NCBI RefSeq assembly: GCF_001039355.2 | Contig: NW_019775634.1 | Coordinates: 62,001 to 126,000 of the forward strand | From: Lingula anatina | Lineage: Eukaryota; Brachiopoda; Lingulata; Lingulida; Lingulidae | Direction of reading: 5' to 3' | Length of the DNA: 64,000 nt | Shown: piece by piece, positions 25,570 to 39,044 of the stretch | How the letters are laid out: each line of letters starts with the position of its first letter | Numbering within the stretch: the first letter of the stretch is position 1 | Program-made: the position numbers and the translations under genes | Notes under the pieces: generated by a model | The model's database searches: none | Seen by the model: only the letters and a program-made list of their open reading frames with translations | What the model was told of the DNA's origin: nothing

Positions 25570-26257
25570 CCCCCCCCCCCCCCCCATTCCTTCCTGCCAG
25601 CAGGTCTCAGACATGGTGTATCTTACACACATGATTGTCATGCTTTCAACAGCAAGGTGCATGTGACAGCAACTTAAGCGTTGTGCTCTTGCGCACTATG
25701 TGCAATGCCCCATGCACCTTGCAATGCATTATGTATCTGTTACTGGTTTCTTTTCAATCTGAGCATCTGATGACACACTGTTAATAAACAATAAACACTC
25801 ATTTCTATAGTCCATCTTTCTTAAATATAAAAAAAGGAATTTAAATTATATAAATGTATGTGACTCAACAAAACCGCCGCGCTCAGTTGTATGCTTTGTT
25901 TGGAAGGGATTATACTCAATATTTCTGTTTCCCATGTCCCTCTGTATTTGTGTGCAGGAAATGGTCTTAATCTGAAAGACTGAGATCATTTAAGGTGCAC
26001 TAGTACTCCCCTCCTCCTGTTTTTTCAACATATCAGGCCCCATCTGCTTCTATCTTAAGAAATGCTTTTTCTTCATCAAGTGCATCTAATGTGTTTAAAT
26101 GTCACTAATCTATCCCTAGTTCAAAAGGTCAGTTATAGATATCATATCATGTAAATATTTACTTCTTTTCTGTACCAGTCCATCTAAGGGGTGACTTTAG
26201 TACTGTTTATCCCAAGTGTTGTGTACTTTGCCTGACCTGTATTGTTTTTGTTTACAG

Positions 26258-26295
26258 GTGTGGGAAGTGGGCAAAGGGGAGGCAATGCACTGATG
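26258..26295 (+). CDS. Candidate 38-nt internal exon
   Basis: A strong acceptor (ATTGTTTTTGTTTACAG) and a strong donor (GATG|GTGAGT) bound a GC-richer 38-base segment in AT-rich surroundings. Two frames are open. Frame 3 (two bases, then VGSGQRGGNALM, ending in phase 0) joins in frame to the exon at 55686. Frame 2 reads CGKWAKGRQCTD, spaced like the start of a C-X8-C zinc finger, but in that phase the 55686 exon stops early. I prefer frame 3. The joined sequence resembles the segment of a PDZ domain before and through the GDRL turn. It is an exon candidate from splice signals, not a proven one. Confidence 0.4.
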
Positions 26296-26856
26296 GTGAG
26301 TTTTTAGTTTTCATTTTTCTCAATAGATGGAAGCACCTTATTTGAGAATGTGTGGGTGGGGTTAGTGCTTTGGATTATGCTGTGCATATACATACTACAG
26401 TGAAATGAAATTATAGAATTTTGTTTTTTTTTTTTTTTTTTTAGTTATAGATGTAAGATGTTAAACAGACCAACAAGGACAAAGTGTTAATTTCGGTTTT
26501 GTTTTATACCACCATAATTTTGAAGCATTCCATGAAGAACTAATAGTTACCCATATTTGCACCCTCTGTTAATGCTGGTGACAGGAAAAGTTGCACTTTA
26601 TTTGATTGTAGTGATCAGTAAAAATTGTATTATTAAGGTAGTTTTTGCACCAATGTTGCACTTGCACTTGATCTTATGATGTAGTGCGGCATTTGAAGAA
26701 CATTATGACATTGCAATTCTTCATTAATTGCTTCCTAAGAAATGGCTGCAGAATGGAGTTTGTTTTAAGTTTTTGATGAATAGATGTTATACATTACATA
26801 TTGACTGCAGATATTTGTAGCCAGCCTCTTTGCTCTCATCTCCCCCTCTAAGTAAT

Positions 26857-26858
26857 AA

Positions 26859-26913
<55 letters not shown>

Positions 26914-26947
26914 ACAAACAAACAAATAAATAAATAAATAAATAAAT
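26857..26947. repeat. (AAAT)n microsatellite
   Basis: About 22 tetranucleotide units with a short AAAC-type interruption. Confidence 0.95.
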
Positions 26948-28652
26948 ATTAGCCTTGATCAAAGTTAGAGGTGGGAGAGAAGTAACTACATGGGGCTGCT
27001 TTAAATTTTTTTGGACTAAATACATGTTGGCTTGTGCAGAAATTTCTACTACGTCGTATCATAAACATCCTTGTCAATACATAACAAGGGTTTAAAGTCC
27101 ATGTTATTTTCCTCGTGAATACTCGACATGTTAAGCGAGAAAAAAGCGGATTTATCCAGTTAGGAATACTTGGCACATATGTATGTTTGAATTGCTCTCA
27201 ACCTAGTTAGTTAAAAATGAGGGATCAGAATAGCATTAATTAAGCAACTTGTATGGGATTAAAATGTTTATGATTAGAAGCAGCTCTAGGTATTTTGGGG
27301 GTAAGAGACTGAAGGAAAGTTAAGGAGAAGGGGAGGGGGATACATATGTAAGAAGGGGGAAAGGTGGGTGGAGTTTTGGGGTGTTAGACCCCATTCTGAA
27401 TAGGGGACTAGCTAGCCCAAGGGACATTAGAATATGGACGGACATTAGAATATTAGTAAGTCACAAGGAGATCCAGAGGTCTAATTATAAGGAAGGGAAA
27501 GGAAAGTGGGATGGGAATCATAGCTAACAAGAATTCACAGTATATATCATTACACAACAACCTATTTAGATGCAGTTCATAAAATCAACTTAGTGAAAAC
27601 AGTGCAGTTGAAATTCATGATTTTTAGCTGGCATTTGTGAATAATAATTTCAAAAACATGTACCTGGTACGGTACGGTAACATATACGTAGGAACGGATG
27701 TTGCATTTGGTTTAATGTGATAATTGTGATAATTCAATTTCATTGATAGAGGGGAGAATAAATAACGTTGTACATGTGTAGATGTTTTGTATATGATCAG
27801 AAATCCAGTCTAATCCAGTTTGTTCCTGGGTATCCATTAACTCTCTGGAGGCAGTTAACTGTATGTGTAGCCTTCAGAACAGGAGTTCACAACATTGTAA
27901 TGTCATGGTGTTGTTGTTATGTGAAACTTACTAGCTGGCAAAGTAGGAGATCAAGAACTGCTACAGGGTCTAGGCAGGGGGAAGTGAAACCATTGCTTAA
28001 ATTTTGCATGTACATGTAACCCAAGATGTTATTTTATTAAAATGATTTTGGGGAAGGGTGGTTGGGGGAGGAGAGGTTAGGGAAATTATTCGAAATTATT
28101 TTAATAACACTCTTACGGAATCTTTGCCTTTATGTCTCTATTGATGTTGAAAGTGAGACATTACATCATACATCATATTGGCTTCTTGCATCTACCATAT
28201 TCAGAGTTGTAAGGAGAATGATATCATAACATTCTGCTTATGCTTAGGATACCAGTGAAAGTTACGAAGTTTAGTTTTAAGTGAAAGTGAGCCTGTGAAG
28301 ACAAAAAAGATGCTGTGAAGTATTTATTTAAATGATAACAAAGATTTTAAAAGAAAGTTGCCTGTCCTGGAGGTAACTATCTCTCCATGTCAAAACAGTT
28401 CGGTGCCACTTGTCAGTACAAAAAAAAAGTTTTTAACAAGTTAAAAGTAAAAGAATAATGAGTAAATCAAATAAGCAAAAGGAAAAACATGAGGAAGTTG
28501 TTATTTTGACATATCCATTTACCCCGACTTGTTTCTGATAAGTTAAAAATCAAGGAAGTTGAGAACTTGTCATGATGTCTTTATGAAATATTTGTTTTCC
28601 CTTTTTGTTAAAGTGTTCATGGGACTGAACTGCACTGCCTTCTGATGTCTTA

Positions 28653-28837
28653 GACCCCATTCAGAACAGAAGATTAACCAGTCCACGGCTCAAATATGGC
28701 TATACACTAAAAAGCTTGCCGTCTAATCCACTAATAGACAATGAATAGATTCCCCTCGTGGATTATGTAACAAGCATTCAAGTGGGTCAGCCATATTTGA
28801 TCCATGGATTAGTTAGTTCACTGTTCTGAATGCGGCC
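28653..28837. mobile_element. TIR element with TTA target duplication, copy a
   Basis: A 185-bp near-palindromic element, starting GACCCCATTCAGAACAG and ending CTGTTCTGAATGCGGCC, flanked by TTA on both sides (28650-28652, 28838-28840). Internal arms carry TCAAATATGGC and GCCATATTTGA. The 3-bp TTA duplication and GGCC start (reverse orientation) suggest a PIF/Harbinger-type non-autonomous element. That assignment is inferred from the ends only. Confidence 0.75.
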
Positions 28838-28840
28838 TTA

Positions 28841-29234
28841 GGTCACATTCAGAACAGTGGACTAAGTAGTCTGCGGGTCAAATATGGCCGACCCACTAAA
28901 AAGCTTGAAGTCTTAATAATATAATTTATTCAGTTTTTTAAGGCCTCCGGCCCATAGAACATGATAATAATAATAATAATAATAAAGTCCGTGAGAATTA
29001 TTAAGAATTATTAATTTTTTGTCAATGATCTAAAATTTCTTTTCTTAATAAAAAAGCATTAAATATATAAACAGCTAAACTAGATATTAAATTTGTGTTT
29101 TTTGTGTTCATTAATCTTAAAAAACTTTCTTTAGTAGGGTTGAAGTCTTATCTGCTAATAGACACTGAATATATTCTCATAGGGAAGTATTCAAGTGGGT
29201 CGGCTATATTTGACCCTCTCTTCTGAATGCGGCC
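28841..29234. mobile_element. TIR element with TTA target duplication, copy b (interrupted)
   Basis: This copy directly abuts copy a, sharing the TTA between them. It starts GGTCACATTCAGAACAG and ends TTCTGAATGCGGCC, followed by TTTA. It aligns with copy a on either side of a 225-bp insertion at 28916-29140 that is bounded by a 10-bp direct repeat. Head-to-tail insertion of one copy into the target site of another explains the arrangement. Confidence 0.7.
28916..29140 (-). mobile_element. Retroposon-like insertion with 10-bp TSD
   Basis: 225 bp are inserted into copy b between direct repeats TGAAGTCTTA (28906-28915 and 29141-29150). Removing the insert and one repeat restores alignment with copy a. 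On the minus strand the insert ends AATAAATTATATTAT next to the duplication, as a short retroposon tail would. A (TAA)n tract sits inside at about 28964-28984. There is no coding capacity. The strand is inferred from the tail. Confidence 0.6.
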
Positions 29235-29576
29235 TTTAGTTCCTGTATTGTTTGTTACGTACTTCATCCCAGCAGGAGGATGAGCTTTGGACTGTTGCTT
29301 GTTTTTACATGGAAATAAATGTGATGCAACACTAGAAAATAATGGTTACGATATGGTTCAGATTGGGAAGGGAGGGCATGATGCCAGTTTCTTGCTGTTG
29401 TGAATTGTTCAAAATTATTGTGTTATGATTGATTGTGTGCACACTTATTCATTAAGTCTCTGCATGATCTTTTTAATCTTATTTCGCTTCTGAATTAGTT
29501 GTACTTTGTTGTTCTGTAAGGATCTTAATAGAATAAAGGTTTAAATAAAGAAATAAATTAATAACGATCCAATATA

Positions 29577-29580
<4 letters not shown>

Positions 29581-29632
<52 letters not shown>
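29581..29632. repeat. (ATT)n microsatellite
   Basis: About 17 trinucleotide units, followed by TTAAGGCCTACAGG. A similar TTAAGGCCTCCGG occurs in the 28916 insertion, so both may be tails of one retroposon family. Confidence 0.9.
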
Positions 29633-29633
<1 letters not shown>

Positions 29634-31003
29634 GGCCTACAGGTTTAGTAAATAAATGGAATTATTGTAGTAAATGCTAAAAAATTCCACAGCATGAACT
29701 AAGCAATTATATCTTAAATTAGTGCTAGGTGCTTGTATTGTCCTTGTAATATCATTATGGAGCATATATGAGGGTCTGGAATACAAGTATCTACATCATG
29801 CTGCAGTGTAAAATGTTTTGTTTAAATTGTATATATCGCAAAGTTGTACAATGCCACTTTGTTGGACACTGGCAATGAGCATATACATGTAGCAAGACCT
29901 GGTTTAGATTTAAGGACAGGGAAAACATTGTGATCACAAGAGCAGTGTTCAAGTTGGAAAAGATTTGACTTGTAACACCAGGAAGTGAATTGTTTTACTG
30001 TAACCCCCATTTGTATATTACCATTGTAAACCTGCCCACATATATAGGGACAGAAAAGCTTGATGGGGGACATTTCTTCGGCTATTGCAATCAATTTTTT
30101 AATCGTTTTTTCTCAGTATGACAGGTTGTTTTAACCTTGCTTGCCCTTGAGCAGTTCCTTGAATCTAGCGCATTGACTTCAACTTGACATACATCTTTGA
30201 CAAACTAAATTAGAGTCCTTTGAATTCATAGAATATCGAACACTTGCTGTCACGTACGTTATCAAATACATAATATGTATTATATTTCATTATAAATTCA
30301 AGATTCCTGAAATGTATTTAATATTTCATTTTATTTCCAAATACCTCATTAATATCTAGCACATTGTGCAGACTCCTTGGAAATAGAATAAAGAGCATGA
30401 ATTTGTACAGAACATGTTTGTGGTTGAGAAAGGATGATGAGCCTTGTACTTCTGCCTTTGTTTGGATTGTATGAAGAAGGGCGTTGCACACTGTTTGCAT
30501 GTACCTGCCTGCAGGAATATCTTCTGTATTTAAATGCATAATATGTCATACATTTGGACAGACCCTCTAACATGCATGGGTGTTAAGTTCTTAGTTATTT
30601 TCAAACAAATGGAAATTTAAAGTAATGGTTTACCACCTTTCCATTGAAGAGCATTGTTAAATTTGTTAAATACCTTTTCTGAACATAAGCTAATACTTAA
30701 ACAGTGTCCTATACAGGATTTTTATGCCAAATGGCTTTTTTAGAAAGAAAAAGAAAAAAAATTCTCATTTTTGAATCATTCCTTGATCCGTCCTTGTTCA
30801 CTTGCACAAGTGGTTTAACGTTTTGTACTATTTTTGTACCGTTTTGAGTTGAAAAACCCGTTTCTGAACAAATCATGATTCATTTAGACCACCATGTCTT
30901 CCTGACATTTCAGCAGGAGATATTGACATACATGTAGTTACTAAATTTTATTTGATGGGTTTAATCACTTTTCAGGCCTGAATCAAATAAGAGGTAAATC
31001 GCT

Positions 31004-31513
31004 TTGCAGGATATTTGGAAATTTTTTAAAATATTGGAATTTTGGACATTTTCAAATATTTATAGTACACCTTTAAGAACAGATAGCAAATGTAATACCT
31101 CTGTTCTCTGTGTTCTCCATAGTTCGTCTATAGATGCAGTTTTCAGTACTAGTCAAGGCCGGGACAGGAGATTGGGGGGGGGGGGGAGAGGGGAGAGAAG
31201 GTTGTTTCAAGGTGGATCGTCCTGTTTACATTGCAGAGACACAACAATGGCTTCATGTTTTTGTTTATACCTAAAAAAGCCTACGGCTGCTGAAGGACAC
31301 GTTCTCTGGCTCACATTTGGTGTTTGGAATGGGATACCTTGCAAGGAGAGAACCCCTGGGAGTTGCATGCAGAGTGAATGTCGCAATACTTTGTCTAGAT
31401 ACTGCTCATTTTGCTACTTTTTGGTATCTGTTCTTGTTATTTACATAGGGAATTATTGGGGGGTATATGGTTGGGGGGGGGGGGGGAGGGAAGCAATTGT
31501 CAGTAAATTGTAA
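31004..31513 (+). other. 169-codon open frame, unrecognised
   Basis: This is the longest gap-free open frame in the window, yet it spans two G homopolymers (31167-31179 and near 31472-31485), which encode Gly runs and lengthen it. The middle (residues about 65-145) is Cys-rich and ends in a hydrophobic stretch. There is no signal peptide at the start, no known motif, and no obvious splice or poly(A) context. I favour a chance or repeat-driven frame. Confidence 0.12.
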
Positions 31514-32889
31514 TGGACCCTCCAATAAAGTCAAAGGGTTGTAAAAGGATCCCTCATTCTTAAAGGTACTCAACTAGCATAAGTGGGTGGAGTATACCTG
31601 GACGATGATTTAAGGAAAATTGCTGTCATTTTCAGGAAAGATAGTTTTTTACTTATAAATAAAGGTTTAACACACATAATAGACCATTATGGATGGCCCA
31701 AGGGGCAGGTTGTTGGTTACCACCTGGTATTTTTTTGGTCCCATATTTGTATCACAAGTGTTGTAGTGTGTCTTAAGTAAGTCTAAAGGCAATGAAAGGT
31801 AGAGAATATATAGTAATATAATTGAATGAGCTTAATGAAGGGTTGGGGGGGGGGGGTAATGCAAAGTCATCATGATTATAATGATCAAATATGACTATTT
31901 TTCCTCTGAAACAGATACCAATGGACTGGGGCATTAAAGGGTAATTACAAGTATTATTAAGGACATTGTTGTAAGTACTTGTCTAACAGATGTTATGCCA
32001 TATGGTGTGGCTGGTATGCTCTTAAAAGACTTCATTACAAGAGGACTGTTCTACAACGGAAGTCAGCCCCACTTTCTAGCATTTTAAATATAATGTTGGG
32101 TGGGGGATGCAAAGCCCCATCAGCATTGGTCATACTTGCCCGCTTGTGAACCTGAAATGGAGATGTAACAACCTTTTAATAGTGTTAAAATCAAATAATT
32201 TACGAAGTCAGACCAAGACTGTAAATTAGCTTTGAGTCTCCCAGAAACTTTGTCATTTAATGACGCAAAAGCAAATGAATTTCTAGGCTGTTGAACACTG
32301 GAGTAGAATTGACAGATGCTTTTCTCATCAAACCTTATACCATCACTTGCTATCTTTGAATGACTGTTCCTGTTTACTTTGTATGTTACTAAAACTATCA
32401 GGAAAAATATATAGATAGCCATATGGTATGTTCTGGTTCTTGCCTTGTATATAAGATCAATACACTGAAGGACAGATAGGACCATAGGGACAGCTAGGGA
32501 CTACTTTAAGATTGAAAGTTACTTCAGGACAGAGACTTTGGGGAGCATGTGTCTAGCGTTCCAGATTGCAATCAAGTGATCTTATCCAGGTTAGACTGAA
32601 ACCTAATTTTGTCTGCATGCACGCCAGTAAGAAATCTGGTATTCTTGCACTTTGATAGGGCTTGTTGCACCAATATTAGGTATCAAGTCTTGGATCAATT
32701 CATAATCCAACATAGTTCTGTTTCAAAACTGTCCCAGTCCCTGCAAAGTACCTGCTCACCCAACCTTCCTGCTATCACCCCCTGCAGCAGACAGCACACA
32801 GCTTGGCATACCACTCCTCTCTGTCTGTATTTGTTCATTCTTACTCAGCTGGGCAAAATCGGTGTCTGACTCCTCCCCCTCCCCAATCC

Positions 32890-33029
32890 CATACCCCCCC
32901 TGGACTTATCCGAGAAAGGTAAATTTGCACAAACTGGCATGATAGATATTTGCCCTCTACCTACCCTACCCCACCCCCTACTCCCCTGGTCCCATCCCCC
33001 CCTGGACTTCTTCCAAGAAAGGTAAACAT
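32890..33029. repeat. Diverged tandem duplication, period about 102 bp
   Basis: CCCCCCTGGACTT...AGAAAGGTAAA occurs at about 32895-32923 and again at 32997-33025, with C-rich sequence between. Confidence 0.65.
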
Positions 33030-35995
33030 TCCTAGCTCAATAGTACACAGAGCCATTTATCGACTGAATGTAGATAGTGATATCGATGTTTTACTTGTCA
33101 CTAGGTGCAAATGTGTATCATAGTACATTGTATCTTTGGAGTTGATTTCTGACCTCTCCTAATTTTGCTCTTTGAACCCCGCATCCCCTTCCCCATTATA
33201 TTTTCCCATGGGTAATGCACACTTGCATTGCTTGCTAAGAAATGTACTTTAAAAACAACAGCAGTCAGTTTTTGTACTCTCAAGATCTGCATCTTTACAT
33301 TTTTAAAAAAATGCTGGTGGATCATTATCACATTTGTTTGATATAGGCGCAGTGTACTTTAGTTGTAGTTGGATATCAGATTGTTAAACCCAGAATGTGG
33401 GACTTGATTTTATTCTTAAAACTCTCCGACCATTATTATTATGTTTTATTGTTACTGTCATCATCATAATCGTTATCATTAATATTCTATCAAATTTACA
33501 GAAGAGTATGGAGGGGATGAATGGCACGCATGACCCCTTAGTAACAGTAACTTATCAGAAAGTAAACAGTTGCGCATATTTCAGTAGTACTTCTACCTCT
33601 GGGTTAATTAGGGTCACGATGTCGGGATTCTTGCAATTGTAGGCTAATAATGCTGAATTTAAACATGATTTCAAGGAATTTATATCTCAGAATAGTTGTT
33701 TGTTAATTGTTATTCATAAAATTTGAATAATAGATTCTAAATGGTGACTTACTGGGTTCAAGTTCAAATTTTTTATTGTTGTTGTGTGCATAATTAAAAT
33801 TTTGGAAAATTCTGAAGCAATGAAATGTTTGGAATAAGTGAGGCTTTGTTTTTATATGTTATTTAGCATCTTTTGCCCTTTGCCATTACTTCATTAGTAC
33901 TGACGAACTTTGGTAGGAGACATGTTTATATTTAGATGAGGATCTGGTTACTGTTATGCATGTATGATTTAATGAAGACAAACAACTGGGCACTCAGTAT
34001 TGATACAAGACGCCTGAATCCAATTTTTCGGGTCAGTTTGTGACATTTTATTTTAAAAATCAACACTATCTTCTATACTAGTAATTTTATTTTGACAGTA
34101 AATATATATATAGCCATATATTTTACATGTAGCCAATACAACCACTTTACGTACATGATAACTTTATTTCCAATCTTATCAGAGGAATCCACAGTGGCCG
34201 ATGAACTATTATTTGACCAAAGGCAGTGTTACATCAGAGTCTTGTGACTATATGTAGGACATAAATACTTAAGTTCAAACTGATTTTGATATTCTGCTCA
34301 CATGTGACAGAACACATGGCATGGCCGGCTGGTACCTTTGGCATCTTACATTAGTATGATATTGTTTGATCACAATCTCGTGATTTTTATTCATAGAGTC
34401 CAACCCAACATATTGTGAATGATTGAATTGGCATTTAAACTGTAGACAATGGTACATGTATTTTTATTGATCTTGTGACTGTTTGCGTGATAAAAACTTT
34501 GTGACTGAATGACTGGTTTAATTCGCCCTCTTGTCAGAAGGGGCACACACTTCTCTTTGAAGGTGTACAATGAGCATTTGACTTATAGAAAATATATTAT
34601 TTTATAGAAAATTTGAACACTTTTCTTGTCATTGCCAATGTACACTATCTAAGACCGTTGACAAAATTTCAATCCACTAAACCATTTTTGAGTTCTTAAT
34701 TTTAGTGATTATTAAAGGTGTCTACACTCCTTAAGATTAGTTATATGACCTCTGATGTGGGGTTTAGGGGCCAAATGGCACTCTTGAAGCTATGTTTTAC
34801 TTAAATTTAATCTTACAGAACTCTGATCCCTTACCAGCTAATTAAAATTCGGCTAATTGAAGTTCGTATTTGACCACTATATATGGACATGCATGTGACC
34901 CAATGCATATGCCAAGATGAATTGAGGCCCAGTGAACTGATACTCTTAGAAACAGTCTAGAAACAGTGATCCATTGCTTTTGTTTATGTTGGTTTGTGAT
35001 TTGATTGCTCCTTGACCAACAGATAAAGGTCATATGGATCCTTCAGGTGACCAGTTTGGACTTGAAATCATGACCATATGACTGGACATGTGGCTGGACA
35101 TGTGGCTTGGTGTTCAATTATTAATTTGTACTTTTAATATCTATTTGTGACCCAATCATTTCTTTGTACAAAACACTAATATAATAGCACATGTTATTGT
35201 GAAAGTTCGCGACATGTTTTATTTGATTGTAATAGCATATTGAATAAAGGTACACTGCAATAGTTAGTAACACGATCTTTGGTACACCATCAGGTGGCGC
35301 CCCTAGTGGAAGATGATGAAACTACACTTATGTATTAATGGCTTAATACAGTACATGTATCGATGAAGAAGACTGTTTCTTAACTGTTTTAATTAATTAA
35401 CTGTCACTGGATTAAGATTTATCAGCAAGAGATTATGCAATCAACTTTTGACTGATTGCAGTCTGTAGAATGGTTGAATGATATGGATTTGCATTGTACC
35501 AGAATATCTTATTTATACTACTTATTATGAAAACATTTAAGATTTACAGTGCATGATACAAGGGCCTCAGTAATAATATGCCTTATTGGAACACTTGACT
35601 TCCTATCAGAAGTAAAAGACCAGAAGACTTCATTCAGATAAAGCTTTTGCTTTCCTTTAAGGATATGACTTGAAGAGATTTCTGTGTAAAATGAAGAAGG
35701 TGATGTTTGCATTTGGAAAAAAGTGTCAATAGATTGAAACTAGTAAGATTTCCTTTTTTTTAAAGGTATATTGTTCAGACTATCCACAAAAAAGAAAAAG
35801 AATTAAATTATTTTTAACACTGCTGCTCTAACTTTATCAGTAATAGTATGTGCACTATGTTGATATTTGTAGAGGTCGCAAAATAACTGATAACTAGAAT
35901 TCTGTTATCTGTCATTCTAGTTGGAAACTCAAATTCCAGGGTCATTGACTCCCTTTGGTTTGTGTAATGTGTCCAGGATGTACATACATGTATGC

Positions 35996-36038
35996 GCACA
36001 CACACACACACGGACACGTGCACGCACGCACACACATG
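35996..36038. repeat. CA-rich microsatellite
   Basis: An interrupted (CA)n tract with CG steps. Confidence 0.9.
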
Positions 36039-38990
36039 CAAATTGAGGACAATAAACAATATGAATGTTATTGTTAGTGGTTTTTTATAATGACTAACGA
36101 TATTAAATGCTGCACATTTCATTTAACACTGGCTTTACAGTTTTGTAATCTGTTAATGGTATTGCTCATTAAATATTGATCCACTATGGATTTGAGTTGA
36201 TGGGGGGTAGGCGCTGACAGATTTTACCCGAGAAAGTCTTTTTTTTAGAAGCTACAGATATACATAACTTGTAAATGGTTGAAATGAAACATGACTGGAT
36301 GGTTTATGACATTAAGAATAACTGCAAAGTAGACTTTTGTTTACTTAATGTATGAAGGAAAACTTTTTAGGGATTTTGATGTAAGGGTATGCAGTTTGTT
36401 GATGTACATACATACGCTGTACATACATTTTCTTCTTATATTGGCTTGCTACTATGGGGCAGTTTTTCTGAGAAAATGGTTAGATTTAAGTCTCATTTTG
36501 CAGATTATGCAGTCTCCAGTTATTCCATATATTTATTTTAGATTATCTACCTACATAATTGTTTGCTTCCTCCCACCTGTTGCTTTTAGTGGTAAAAAAT
36601 ATCTGGAAATTTAATTACATATCTGAAATATATATATACATATATCTGAAAAATATTTATAATTGATGTTAGAGGAACTGCTGTTTCTACATCATTCGCC
36701 ACTTTGTCCGCTATGGCGGGTAATCTGTTCTTCAATTAGATATCTCAAAATATTCTTTTAGGCTTGTAACATGCACTGCCATTGGACAGTTTTACAACTG
36801 CCACGATAAGCAAACATGCCCACGTAGAGCTTTGTTGACACAGCGTAAAACATTTCCAGAAATAACGCTTTGCTGAATCAAAACATTCAAGGGCGTGTTT
36901 ACTTATCTGTTTAACACAGTTCTTTTAATCTGCTTTTCACGATCACTGAATACTGTTGAATACTACTGGCCATGCATGAGAGTTTCACACCTGCTCCCCC
37001 CCCCCCAATACGTTTCTGAATTATTTAGGTAAAGTTAGATCTACATGTTGCCGTTTTTGTCTCCAGACTATACCCTGTAGTATTCTGAACTTAAAACATA
37101 CTCCCAAGGGGCAGTGAACCTTTTTTAGGGGTTGGGATTTTTCACTGAGCCTTAAAATATATCAGATTTGGGGGCTACTAAATTGGTGCAATTTCATACT
37201 GAAATGTTTCATTTTGAAAATGATTTGTTCTGATGTTAGGCATTTATATGTATTTCATACTCTATCAAAGTTTGATGATGTAATTTACAGTATGAAAAAA
37301 TTATTGGGAATGGATTTCTCAATTAGGCAGCTGCTGAAAGCAGAAAATGCTAATCAATAGACATTTTTTGTAATCTAATCATTTAGTTGTTGTCCATATG
37401 TTGGTCAACACCCTGTTGTTATAATTAGAAATGTTCAATGTTTGTTTCCATGGAATCAATATATTTTTGCAAAAAGGCCTAGAGAAATATACTTACTCAT
37501 TCTTTTAGTTCACATGGTATTGAAAAGGCTCATATTATAGTCTGAATGCTGTTGCAATAATAACATGTCTAAAGTCCATAGTAAAGAGTTCATAGTAAAG
37601 ATAAAAATGTACTTCCCTAATTTTCAAATTGGGTATGTATTTTTTATCTTTTTTTTACCATAGTTTTGAATATCATTATTTTGGAGTAATTATGCATACT
37701 TCAAAATGAAAAAAAGAAGTGTCTATAATACCCACAGTTTGTGAAGAGGGGGGCTACCTGGCTGCTGTCCATGGGTACCCCCCTCGGGATGGTTAAATCA
37801 ATGGGTGACTGATCAGGTGACGCCGTTTTTAATATATTAAGCCCACCCCTGATATGAAATACGACACTATGCACAAGGCCATGGAACAAACTTAGTCCAT
37901 CCCGGGTAACTACCCGGAATAGACTGTTTTAGACTCAAGTTTATAACTACTTTGGGTTGAGGTATAGTCGTTTCATCATCAGTAGGTTTTTATACACAGT
38001 TATTTTCCATTGTGTCAACCTTTTTTCCTTTAAAAAATTGTTATTCTTTTTATATTCCAATCTTATGTAGTTAGTCGTTTATTTATTTTCTTAAATAAAC
38101 TCTGCAAGCCCGAAAGTGTTGTTGGTTTTAAAAGAGGCCTATGCAAACACTTTTGTCATTTTTCCGTCAGAAGTCTTTTTGGCCAAGCACACATTTGGGG
38201 GGGGGGGTTATTAAAGGGCCCTGAGTCAGCCTGAAACAAGACCAAGCACTATGTGATGTGATGTGAGACTAGAAACACAAGAATTTCTATGAGGTGTGCT
38301 AAACTTTTAAGCAATAAGGGCAAAACTGTATGCATTAGTTGGGACTGTCATCTAAGAAGCTAACAGGTTATGGCTTTTTTGAAATGCATATATCTATAAA
38401 TGATTTATATTTGCCCTTTTCTTCTTTTAGTCCTGTTATTTCTTGGATTTCGTAATTATTTGCATACGGCAGCCAGAATAGACACAAGATGGATGCATGC
38501 AGATTTTCTCTTTTCATAAAAAAAGCCTTTCATGTAGAATTACTTAAATATGAAAACATAAAATATTGCTCAACATTTGCCACCAGTGGTGATTATGGTT
38601 AATAAATTAATAGTGCTTGTTGGCTAACATTTTAAAAAATTCACTTGTTTTTGTGTTTTGTTTTTCGAACATTCTGATATCTGTTGTGGAATTACATGTT
38701 CTGTTATAATGTGGGCCAGGGTTGATAATAGATAATGCTGAAATGTACTTTTGATGACCAGGATAATGTTGCTAAAAGGTTAACATGTTGCATGTAAGTA
38801 TGTAATCTTCATTGGAGAAATGCGTGATTAGATATGGCCATGATTAAATTTTTAAGCAGAAAATGTTTGTTTTTCACATGAATGACATATTTTGTACTTT
38901 TATTAGAATGTATTAATTGAACACTGTATTTGCTAAGATCTTTGATTGTGGATTTTGTATGTCCCTTGTGTTTATTGTTGCAGGCCAGGT

Positions 38991-39044
38991 TTAAAATTGG
39001 CCTAGGCCAAATTAAAGTTTTAATTTTGCCTAGGCCAAATTAAA
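38991..39044. repeat. Palindrome pair around GGCCTAGGCC
   Basis: TTGGCCTAGGCCAA (38997-39010) is a perfect 14-bp palindrome inside a wider near-palindrome flanked by TTTAAAA and ATTAAA. A second copy, TTGCCTAGGCCAAATTAAAA, lies at about 39027-39046, and decayed relatives (GGGCAAGATTAAAATC) follow. Confidence 0.7.

Larger units (their letters stand above)
16378..26257. other. Non-coding stretch
   Basis: No convincing gene. It includes a diverged duplicated module with a CRE-like site (16.9-17.05 kb), several microsatellites, a T/G homopolymer block, a 68-bp transposon and a 23-base gap. If the exon model is right, this is an intron of about 9.9 kb. Confidence 0.5.

Noticed and set aside
32120-32485. 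121-codon minus-strand frame
   Set aside because: No recognisable motif, no splice or poly(A) context, and a composition like the surrounding non-coding DNA.
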